A stretch of 64,000 nt of DNA from Sulfurimonas xiamenensis. GTDB taxonomy: Bacteria; Campylobacterota; Campylobacteria; Campylobacterales; Sulfurimonadaceae. The position numbers and the translations under genes are program-made. Below, one piece after another: positions 57,095 to 64,000 of this stretch (positions are counted from its first letter, which is position 1; each line of letters starts with the position of its first letter). Under the pieces are notes generated by a model, which did no database searches, was not told the origin of the DNA, and worked only from the letters and a program-made list of their open reading frames with translations. The stretch lies in contig NZ_CP041166.1 in the NCBI RefSeq assembly GCF_009258045.1, forward strand, positions 744,001-808,000, in the 5' to 3' direction.

Positions 57095-57382
57095 ATGAAA
57101 AAAGAGCTTATTAAAATTCCAAGAGCAACTTTTGATTTTTACAAATATGAAGAGAATGGGTTGACATATTATGAATTTGATGCAACAAATTCTCATCCGC
57201 CTGAACCCATGATAAATGCTATTTATGCATTTACTCTTCTTAAAAGTGAAAATGTTAGAATTGTTGGGATTTTTTTGCAAGAGCCTTTTCCTCTATATGA
57301 AAGAATTCCTTTAACTATTGCACATGAAGTTGAAGAACTTGATAATGGAGACTTTAGAGTAACCTTTAAGTTAGAAGAGTAA
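57095..57382 (+). CDS. Hypothetical protein upstream of ccsBA
   Basis: A 95-residue acidic protein I do not recognise. It appears to be a small alpha/beta fold with no signal peptide, transmembrane helix or cysteine. The central segment SHPPEPMINAIYAF and the following VRIVGIFLQEPFPLYERI are its most distinctive parts. GTAGGTATAAA precedes the ATG. It is read in the same direction as ccsBA, 105 bases upstream. No function is assigned. Confidence 0.72.
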   Translation: MKKELIKIPRATFDFYKYEENGLTYYEFDATNSHPPEPMINAIYAFTLLKSENVRIVGIFLQEPFPLYERIPLTIAHEVEELDNGDFRVTFKLEE

Positions 57383-57487
57383 CTTCAATAGTTAAGTACT
57401 AATTTAACCCTTTGTTAGCTAATTTTAAATAGAATATCCTTTTTTAAATAAAAGACATTTTAAAAGTCTTAGAGGGAAATTAGACAT

Positions 57488-60400
57488 ATGAAACAACTTA
57501 TATCAGTTTTAGGCTCCATGAAATCCATGGCTATCATGATGATTATATTTGCGGCAGCTATAGGATATGCAACATTTATAGAGAATGACTATGGAACTAT
57601 AACAGCAAAAGCAGAAATCTACAATGCTCGTTGGTTTGAGATTTTAATCGTACTTTTAACAATTAATTTAATTATAAATATTTTTAAATATAAGATGTTT
57701 AGTGTTAAAAAAATCCCTATTTTTATTTTTCATCTCTCTTTTATAATTATAGTTCTTGGTGCTGCAATAACTCGTTTTATTGGATTTGAAGGAACTATGC
57801 ATATTCGTGAGGGCGAGACAGCAAACACGATGCTAAGTGCTGATACATACTTTAGTGTAACTGCCAAATCAGGCGACAAAACAGCAACAAGTGAAAAAAC
57901 TCTTTATCTTTCCAAAAAAAGTACTAATTCGCTCTCTTCATCTTTACAAGTGGACGCAAAAGATGTTGATGTGAAACTTGTTGAGTATATTCCTGATGTT
58001 GTAGACAAACTGATTGAGGCAAAAGAGGGTGGTTTTGAAATAATAGATATGATGGTAACTGAAAATGAAAACAGCACTCCATTAAAACTTCGCAGAGGTG
58101 AGTATTATCAAAATGAAAATATAGTCATAGATTTTGATTCTAAAAAGAGTTTTTCAAAACCTGTTATTTCTATTTTTAGTGAAAACGGCAAACTTTTTAT
58201 GAAACATGATATGCCTCTTATGTTTTTAAAAATGGATGATAATTCACAGGGTGAAATGGATCCAAGTGATAAAAATAGTCTTGAATATAGAACTATTTTT
58301 GGTGTAAACGGAAGTAGTTTTGCAGTACGAAAATTTTACAATCATGCAATTACAAAACTTGTTTCAAATCCAAATGCTTCCCCAATGGAACCGCAGCAGG
58401 ATGCTTTAGTCTTTAATGTAAAAGTCGGTGAAACTTCAAAAAATATAACTATTTTCGGTCAAGCCGGAAGAAAAGCAAAAGAGTATTACACAGTTATAGA
58501 CGGTGTAAAAATTTCTATATCATATGGCTCTAAAAGATTAGAAATTCCTTTTGAGGTTAAACTTCTTGATTTTCAGTTAGACAGATATCCAGGTTCTATG
58601 TCTCCTGCATCGTATGCAAGTGAAGTAGAATTGATTGATAAAGAACAAAACATACATATGCCTTATAGAATCTATATGAACAATATTTTAGAGCATCGCG
58701 GATATAGATTTTTTCAATCTTCATATGATAGAGACGAGAAAGGAACAATATTGTCAGTAAATAACGATCCGGGAACATTACCCTCATATATAGGATATTT
58801 TCTTTTGGGACTAGGGATGTTCTGGTCTCTTTTCTCAAGAAAAAACAGATTTGCTGCTTTATCAAACAGAGCGAAAAAGGCAAGTGAGCAAAAAGCTCTC
58901 GGAATTTTACTTTCAATAGGATTGCTTTTTAGTGTAGCGCCATCATATGCAGATGAGATAGATCCGATTATAAAAACTGTACTCTCTTTTGATAAAGAGC
59001 ATGCAAAAAGATTTGGAGAGTTGACCATTCAAGATAGCTCGGGAAGAATGAAACCACTTGATACTCTCTCAAACGAGATACTTGCAAAGATTTATAGAGG
59101 TTCATCTTTAAAAATAGGAGATCAAAGTCTTAGTGCAAATCAAGTTGTCTTAGGAATGATGACTAAGCCTGACGCTTATAAAGAGTTAAAAATTATCAGA
59201 ACAAAAAATGAAGAGATAAATAAAATTATTGGGGCAAAAGCTGATGCAAAATATGCTTCATTTTCACAATTTTTTACAGATCCTGATAAACTAAGAGGAT
59301 ATAAGTTAGCAGAACTTGTAAACAATGCAATTATAAAAGAACCAAAAAATAGAAATTTGCTAGATAAAGCTGTTTTGGAAATTGATGAAAGAATAAATGT
59401 TTCTTACTCTGTATATGCCGGTTCTTTGGTAAAAATTTGGCCAAAACCAAATGATCTAAATAACAAATGGTATCCGACTATTGAAGCACTTCAAACATTT
59501 TCAAAAAATAATGCTCAAAAGATAAGAGATATTGCATTTAAATATTTTACGGCAATAGAAAAAGGAGTAAACACAGGAAACTGGAGTGAAGCCAATAGTG
59601 CATTAGAAGAGATATCAGAGTATCAAAACTTTTACGGAGCATCTGTTATGCCTTCAGAAACAAAGATAAAAGCGGAGATGTTATACAACTATGCAAATAT
59701 ATTTGAAAGACTTTATCCTCTTTACTTTGTGATTGGTTTTATGCTGCTTATTGCTAGTTTTATAAAAATATTAAAACCTGCTATAAATATAACAGCAATT
59801 GAGAAAATTTCTTTATTGCTATTGACATTATTATTTATAGCACATACATTTGGGCTGGGTCTTCGTTGGTATGTAGCCGGACATGCGCCGTGGTCAGATG
59901 GATATGAATCGATGATATATATCAGCTGGGCAACTATTTTGGCAGGTATTTTCTTCTCAAAACGCTCGTCTATGACTATGGCTTCAACTGCTGTTTTGAC
60001 AGGTCTTATTTTATTTGTGGCACATTTAAACTGGATGAATCCGCAGGTTACAAACCTCGTACCGGTTCTTAACTCTTACTGGCTAAGCATACATGTAGCT
60101 GTTATTACGGCTAGTTATGGTTTCTTGGGACTTGGTGCACTTTTGGGCTTTATAGTGATTCTTCTTTTTGTGTTTAAGAACAAAAACAATGAAAAACATA
60201 TCTCACTCTCCATAAAAGAATTAAACTCTATTAATGAGATGAGTCTTATGATTGGTCTTGCATTTTTGACACTTGGAAACTTTATTGGCGGCGTTTGGGC
60301 AAATGAGAGCTGGGGACGCTACTGGGGATGGGACCCAAAAGAGACTTGGGCGCTTGTGACGATTTTGGTTTATGCAGTTGTCATTCATCTTAGATTTATA

Positions 60401-60613
60401 AAATCAATTTACAATGAATTTAGCTTTAGTGTAGTTTCACTGCTTTCATATACATCTGTTCTTATGACCTATTTCGGAGTAAATTACTATCTTGCCGGAA
60501 TGCACTCATATGCAAAGGGTGACCCTGTTCCTATCCCCGATTTTGTGCCTGTGACATATACGATTCTTTTTGTTGTAATTGTTATTGCATTTAGAAATAG
60601 AAAGTTGGCTTAG
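57488..60613 (+). CDS. ccsBA: Fused ResB-CcsA cytochrome c biogenesis protein (System II)
   Basis: Moves heme to the periplasm and attaches it to cytochrome c CxxCH motifs. The 1041 residues combine a ResB/CcsB half (N-terminal helices about 12-105, a large periplasmic region to about 430, then a helix) and a CcsA half. The CcsA half has helices from about 750 and the heme-handling WWD motif ESWGRYWGWDPKETWAL near residue 940. Conserved external histidines lie in RWYVAGHAPWSDGYES and GMHSYAKG. The fused form is typical of Campylobacterota. It serves the monoheme cytochromes at 10229 and 46158 and works with DsbD. Confidence 0.95.
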   Translation: MKQLISVLGSMKSMAIMMIIFAAAIGYATFIENDYGTITAKAEIYNARWFEILIVLLTINLIINIFKYKMFSVKKIPIFIFHLSFIIIVLGAAITRFIGFEGTMHIREGETANTMLSADTYFSVTAKSGDKTATSEKTLYLSKKSTNSLSSSLQVDAKDVDVKLVEYIPDVVDKLIEAKEGGFEIIDMMVTENENSTPLKLRRGEYYQNENIVIDFDSKKSFSKPVISIFSENGKLFMKHDMPLMFLKMDDNSQGEMDPSDKNSLEYRTIFGVNGSSFAVRKFYNHAITKLVSNPNASPMEPQQDALVFNVKVGETSKNITIFGQAGRKAKEYYTVIDGVKISISYGSKRLEIPFEVKLLDFQLDRYPGSMSPASYASEVELIDKEQNIHMPYRIYMNNILEHRGYRFFQSSYDRDEKGTILSVNNDPGTLPSYIGYFLLGLGMFWSLFSRKNRFAALSNRAKKASEQKALGILLSIGLLFSVAPSYADEIDPIIKTVLSFDKEHAKRFGELTIQDSSGRMKPLDTLSNEILAKIYRGSSLKIGDQSLSANQVVLGMMTKPDAYKELKIIRTKNEEINKIIGAKADAKYASFSQFFTDPDKLRGYKLAELVNNAIIKEPKNRNLLDKAVLEIDERINVSYSVYAGSLVKIWPKPNDLNNKWYPTIEALQTFSKNNAQKIRDIAFKYFTAIEKGVNTGNWSEANSALEEISEYQNFYGASVMPSETKIKAEMLYNYANIFERLYPLYFVIGFMLLIASFIKILKPAINITAIEKISLLLLTLLFIAHTFGLGLRWYVAGHAPWSDGYESMIYISWATILAGIFFSKRSSMTMASTAVLTGLILFVAHLNWMNPQVTNLVPVLNSYWLSIHVAVITASYGFLGLGALLGFIVILLFVFKNKNNEKHISLSIKELNSINEMSLMIGLAFLTLGNFIGGVWANESWGRYWGWDPKETWALVTILVYAVVIHLRFIKSIYNEFSFSVVSLLSYTSVLMTYFGVNYYLAGMHSYAKGDPVPIPDFVPVTYTILFVVIVIAFRNRKLA

Positions 60614-60624
60614 AGGATTTTGAA

Positions 60625-61326
60625 ATGGATTTTAAAGGTTTTCCTAAAGAGGCTCTTCTTTTTTTAGACTCTATCCGTAAAAATAATAACAAAGAGTGGT
60701 TTGAGGTGCATAGAAGCGAATATGAGGAGTATATCTTAAACCCTTCTCGCGCTTTTGTTCAAGAGATGGGCGATCATCTTATGGCACTAGAGCCGACAAT
60801 AGACTTTGAACCAAAAATAAACAAATCACTCTTTAGAATCTATAGAGATACTCGCAGGATGGGAGCAAATAAAGCGCCTCTAAAATCAAGAATCGGCATC
60901 ATTTTTACTCAAGGCAGTAGTGGAAGCAGGCTTCAAAAATCATCATTTTACCTTCACTTCTCCCCTGATGAACTTTTTGTATCAGCAGGTGTAAGATGGT
61001 TTGAAAAACCCCTTCTTGATGCTTATAGAGAGTACATAGGAGATGAAGAACGAAGAGTTGCTCTTGATAAACTTTTAAAAAACATTGAGACAAAAGGTTA
61101 TAAGACTATAGAGAAGGGTTACAAGAGATATCCGCGAGGTTTTAGCCCTGAGATGCCAAGTGTGGATTTGAGTCTTTATAAAGGGATGGCAGTTTATAAA
61201 ATTTTAGAGCCAAATCTGATTGAAAATGGTGATTTGCTTATTGAAACGCTCTATAAAATCTATGAAGACATGTTGCCATTGCAGCGTGTTATGTATGAAA
61301 TAAGTTTACGAGTAAAAGAGGAATAA
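60625..61326 (+). CDS. DUF2461 family protein
   Basis: A 233-residue cytosolic protein. The start FPKEALLFLDSIRKNNNKEWFEVHR and the RIYRDTRRMGANKAPLKSRIG and SAGVRWFEKPLL segments match DUF2461 (TIGR02453). The family has no established biochemical activity. It is eleven bases after ccsBA and three before hemH, so it is part of a cytochrome/heme transcript. Confidence 0.88.
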   Translation: MDFKGFPKEALLFLDSIRKNNNKEWFEVHRSEYEEYILNPSRAFVQEMGDHLMALEPTIDFEPKINKSLFRIYRDTRRMGANKAPLKSRIGIIFTQGSSGSRLQKSSFYLHFSPDELFVSAGVRWFEKPLLDAYREYIGDEERRVALDKLLKNIETKGYKTIEKGYKRYPRGFSPEMPSVDLSLYKGMAVYKILEPNLIENGDLLIETLYKIYEDMLPLQRVMYEISLRVKEE

Positions 61327-61329
61327 GTT

Positions 61330-62280
61330 ATGAAAAAAGAGGCGATAGTTTTACTCAATATGGGTGGTCCAAACAACCTAAAAGAGGTTGAAGTTTTTTT
61401 AACAAATATGTTTAATGATAAAAATATCATTACCGTTAAGAGTTCGCTTTTAAGAAGTTTTATAGCAAAAATGATTACTTTTACGCGAACAGAGAAATCG
61501 CAAGAAATATATAAGCAGATAGGCGGAAAATCTCCTATAGTCGGGCATACAAAAAAACTTGTACAAAAGCTTCAAGCTAAAGTGGGAGAAGATGTTGTAG
61601 TTGATTTTGCTATGCGCTATACACCTCCGTTTGCGTCAGAGGTGATAGAGAGACTCAACAAAGAAGATATAGAAAAAATCTATCTTATCCCGCTTTATCC
61701 ACAATATTCAACGACAACTACAAAATCATCATTGGAAGATTTCGAAGAGCAGTACCATTTAAGAGGCGGTGATGCTATTTTGGTTGAAATCAAACATTTT
61801 TTTCAGAACTTTAACTACAACAGAGCAATAATCCAAAGAATAAAAGAGCGTATAAGCGAGTATGAAAGCACAAATTTTGAGATAATTTTTTCAGCTCACG
61901 GGCTTCCTGTCAAAGTGATTGAGAGAGGTGATGTTTATGAGAGACATGTGCAAAAACATGTCGCGCTTTTAAAAGAGATGCTTCAAAATGAGGGAATGCA
62001 TTTTAAAGATGTACATTTAGCGTATCAATCAAAAGTGGGACCTATGGAGTGGCTTAAACCTTCTCTTGAAGAGAAGTTAAAAGAGATAAAAAGCAAAAAA
62101 GTTGTTATATTTCCAATAGCTTTTACTATCGATAATTCTGAAACTGATTTTGAGCTTGATATCGAGTATCGTGAGGTTGCAGAAGAACTTGGATTTAAAG
62201 ACTACAGAGTCTGCGAATGTCCTAATGATAGTGATTTTTTTGTTGAAACACTTTTTGAATTGTATGAGAAAATGAAATAA
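61330..62280 (+). CDS. hemH: Ferrochelatase
   Basis: Inserts Fe2+ into the porphyrin, the last step of the classical heme route. The 316-residue protein begins IVLLNMGGP and keeps the YRYTPP-like MRYTPPF segment, IYLIPLYPQYSTTTTKS, the catalytic histidine in FSAHGLPVKV (about residue 190) and the acidic IDNSETDFELD strand (near 267-277). Placement behind ccsBA links heme completion to cytochrome c assembly. Starts three bases after the DUF2461 stop. Confidence 0.96.
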   Translation: MKKEAIVLLNMGGPNNLKEVEVFLTNMFNDKNIITVKSSLLRSFIAKMITFTRTEKSQEIYKQIGGKSPIVGHTKKLVQKLQAKVGEDVVVDFAMRYTPPFASEVIERLNKEDIEKIYLIPLYPQYSTTTTKSSLEDFEEQYHLRGGDAILVEIKHFFQNFNYNRAIIQRIKERISEYESTNFEIIFSAHGLPVKVIERGDVYERHVQKHVALLKEMLQNEGMHFKDVHLAYQSKVGPMEWLKPSLEEKLKEIKSKKVVIFPIAFTIDNSETDFELDIEYREVAEELGFKDYRVCECPNDSDFFVETLFELYEKMK

Positions 62281-62287
62281 AATAACA

Positions 62288-62917
62288 ATGAAAATAGTTA
62301 TCTTTGATATGGATGGTACGCTGATTGATTCTAAAAAAGACATCACGGCATCTGTTAATTATGTAAGAAAATCACATCATAATCTTGCTCCGTTGAGTGA
62401 AGAGTATATCGTTGAAGCAATCAATATGCAAGAGAGAAATCTTGCAAAGCTTTTTTACGAGACTGAAATCTATCTTCCAAAAGACAGAGATCTTTTTGAA
62501 CTACACTATGAGAGTGAATGTGTGAAAAATGTTTATCTTTATGAAGGTGTCGAAGATATGCTAAAGAGTTTGGTGGACTCAAATGTAAAGATATCAGTAG
62601 CAACAAATGCTCCTACTCAGTTTGCTCTGAGGATGCTTGAACATTTAAGAGTAAAACCGCTTTTTGATGTAATCATAGGAGCGGATAAGGTAATTGAAGC
62701 TAAGCCTAGTCCTGAGATGTTACATTTTATACTTGAGCATTATAAATTTGATAGTAAAAATCATAAAGCTTGGATGGTTGGGGATAATATAAAAGACACA
62801 TTAAGTGCGCAGAGCGCAGGAATAGATTCTATCTTTGCAACATGGGGATTTACTCCAGTAAGTGATGCCAAAATTGTTGTAAAAAAGCCCATGGAGATAC
62901 TGGATATTGTTTTATAA
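62288..62917 (+). CDS. HAD-family phosphatase (phosphoglycolate phosphatase-like)
   Basis: A 209-residue haloacid-dehalogenase hydrolase. Motif I is DMDGTLID (7-14), motif II SVATNAP, motif III lysine in EAKPSPEML, and motif IV MVGDNIKDTLSA. A helical cap (about 18-85) of the C1 type points to a small phosphate ester such as phosphoglycolate, but substrates vary widely in this group. Eight bases after hemH and probably co-transcribed; convergent with the next gene. Confidence 0.88.
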   Translation: MKIVIFDMDGTLIDSKKDITASVNYVRKSHHNLAPLSEEYIVEAINMQERNLAKLFYETEIYLPKDRDLFELHYESECVKNVYLYEGVEDMLKSLVDSNVKISVATNAPTQFALRMLEHLRVKPLFDVIIGADKVIEAKPSPEMLHFILEHYKFDSKNHKAWMVGDNIKDTLSAQSAGIDSIFATWGFTPVSDAKIVVKKPMEILDIVL

Positions 62918-62923
62918 TCTTGT

Positions 62924-63313
62924 TTAAAAAGCAAGTATGATAAAAAGAGGATATATGCATAATCCAATATATGGTAAAAAGTTGTTTATGGGCGTTAAGA
63001 GAGCTAAGCTCAATTCATGAGATAGTTTCTTTTTTTTAAAAATCTGCTCAATAAGCAATATTTTTGTTGCAATGTCTGCTGTTTTTAAAAAGAGTAATAT
63101 TATCGCAAAAATATTATAATCAGTCAACATCGCAAAACCTATGCTGAAATAAAATGTAGGGTGCATAATCAAAAACAGAAATATGCTTTTTGAATAATAT
63201 TTGTTCATTCTACTAATCATTCCCATTACAGTAGGTGCTTTCTGCCATGTTATCTCATAGAGTTCAAGAATCATAAAAAGAAGTACATAGTTTAAAATTA
63301 AATCATTTGTCAT
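62924..63313 (-). CDS. Hypothetical multi-helix membrane protein
   Basis: A 129-residue, strongly hydrophobic protein with about four predicted transmembrane helices (near 5-22, 45-63, 66-83 and 103-128) and short basic loops (RMNKYYSK, FKKKK). No family signature is recognised. It converges on the HAD gene with a six-base gap and is divergent from the adhesin gene. A function cannot be inferred; a role tied to the adhesin would be speculation. Confidence 0.68.
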   Translation of the reverse strand: MTNDLILNYVLLFMILELYEITWQKAPTVMGMISRMNKYYSKSIFLFLIMHPTFYFSIGFAMLTDYNIFAIILLFLKTADIATKILLIEQIFKKKKLSHELSLALLTPINNFLPYIGLCIYPLFIILAF

Positions 63314-63420
63314 TTTTGAATTTTACTATAAAAATTTTAAATCTACTCTATCATATAAGTACCAAAGTACTATTTACATGTTTAAAAGCATATGTTAATA
63401 TTTTCGTATAAATAAAATAC

Positions 63421-63425
63421 GGAGG
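63421..63425 (+). promoter_or_regulatory. Strong ribosome-binding site of the adhesin gene
   Basis: GGAGG six bases before the ATG at 63432 is among the best Shine-Dalgarno matches in the window and fixes the start of this 3'-truncated gene. Confidence 0.7.
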
Positions 63426-63431
63426 TGCAAA

Positions 63432-64000
63432 ATGGCTACTGGAAAAATTGTAGGACAGATAGAAGTATCAGAGGGTAATATTAAAATTTTAGGTGTTGAT
63501 GGTGTTGTTCGTGAACCAGGATTTGAAGGTTACTTATATGAAAATGAGCAGGTAATCAGTGAAGATCCTACAGCTCTGTTTCAGATTAAGTTTTTAGCAC
63601 TTCCGGAGGCATCAGCATATACGGGCGTATTTAGAATTTTAGCAGACGGTTCCGTTATCCACGGCAGAGATGCAATGGAAAGCATAGCAAGTGATGAGAG
63701 TTTGGTTGAGATTTTAGAAACAGCTGAAGTTAAAGAAGATAGTGAAGATTTAGAAACAGCAGCCGGTGAAGAGGAGGCTGAAGGAAGCACTGCTTTTACT
63801 GAAACTGATATCGTTGCAGATTCCAGTGTACTTGGATTTAACAGAGGTGAAAATAGTGAGCTTGGGTTTGGCATAACAGAGTATGGCAGTGAAGATAGTA
63901 CTAATGGAGTTGCGTTGCCTGCTATTACATCCCCAAATAATACTATTTTCGATGAAAATGATACAGATCCGGTTATGCAAGTAAAAGCAAGCGGTGCAAG
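63432..64000 (+). CDS. N-terminus of a LapA-type retained adhesin (3' partial)
   Basis: The frame is open from ATG 63432 to the end of the window (189 complete codons). The first ~105 residues look like the retention module of type I-secreted biofilm adhesins: MATGKIVGQI, a small beta domain, then FRILADGSVIHGRDAM. A TAAG sequence at residues 109-112 matches the di-alanine site cut by the periplasmic protease LapG, at nearly the same position as in Pseudomonas LapA. An acidic, low-complexity linker leads to SPNNTIFDENDTDPV, which resembles the entry to repeat modules. The rest of the protein, probably very long, is outside the window. Confidence 0.78.
   Translation, partial: MATGKIVGQIEVSEGNIKILGVDGVVREPGFEGYLYENEQVISEDPTALFQIKFLALPEASAYTGVFRILADGSVIHGRDAMESIASDESLVEILETAEVKEDSEDLETAAGEEEAEGSTAFTETDIVADSSVLGFNRGENSELGFGITEYGSEDSTNGVALPAITSPNNTIFDENDTDPVMQVKASGA

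Noticed and set aside
58714-59028. 104-codon frame antisense to ccsBA
   Set aside because: Shadow of the linker between the ResB and CcsA halves, without start signals.
63581-63980. Two overlapping minus-strand frames within the adhesin start
   Set aside because: The plus-strand frame has a GGAGG site, family-like N-terminus and stays open to the window end; the serine-rich minus frames are complements of acidic codons.

Overview
The window is one dense, low-GC stretch of a Campylobacterota (epsilonproteobacterial) chromosome, most like a Sulfurimonas-type chemolithotroph. This rests on gene order and family content: the prenyl synthase-hemA-proS-hemC-UbiD-type decarboxylase block, the aroA-ispH-rpsA-serA block, an epsilon-specific DUF2018 protein, a fused ResB/CcsA cytochrome c biogenesis protein, a futalosine-type menaquinone decarboxylase and an SQR-like flavoprotein. 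Genus assignment is inference. I see no rRNA, tRNA, CRISPR array, insertion sequence or prophage. Stops and starts commonly overlap as TAATG or ATGA, so most genes lie in translationally coupled operons.

Layout. 1-2111: tail of an unidentified gene, argB, and a convergent stand-alone MnmC-type tRNA oxidase. 2255-10570: DUF2018 protein, then a redox-cofactor operon (polyprenyl synthase, hemA, proS without its editing insertion, fxsA, a DsbC/G-like thiol protein, hemC, menaquinone decarboxylase) and a small cytochrome c. 10678-22236: argH, OsmC, HIT, pheST-aroA, ispH, rpsA, serA. 22351-27805 (minus): tripartite RND efflux operon (TolC-like, adaptor, and an inner-membrane pump divided into two coupled half-genes), with dyad-symmetric sequences upstream. 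27995-32722: a hypothetical gene, coaX, short-form hisG, two methyltransferases, a membrane metallophosphoesterase and YceI. 32724-37702 (minus): pdxA-pdxJ, a DUF255 thioredoxin-fold protein and a CPA2 antiporter. 37863-42317: dsbD, then metE behind a 393-base leader. 42364-46520 (minus): cytochrome c, lpxB, a GnnB-like aminotransferase, a GnnA-like dehydrogenase and an LpxA-family protein lacking the usual histidines. 46589-64000: a pseudo-dihydroorotase, YdcH, tgt, SQR-like protein, efp, dnaE, small proteins, M18 aminopeptidase, ccsBA, DUF2461, hemH, a HAD phosphatase, a membrane protein, and the start of a LapA-type retained adhesin.

How it fits together. Much of the window serves respiration: isoprenoid and menaquinone synthesis, heme synthesis (hemA, hemC, hemH), cytochrome c assembly (ccsBA, dsbD, a DsbC/G-like protein) and small cytochromes c. 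The most distinctive parts are the lipid A sugar-modification cluster with its divergent LpxA paralog, the divided RND pump, the compact ProRS, the pseudo-dihydroorotase and the large surface adhesin with an N-terminal TAAG di-alanine site.
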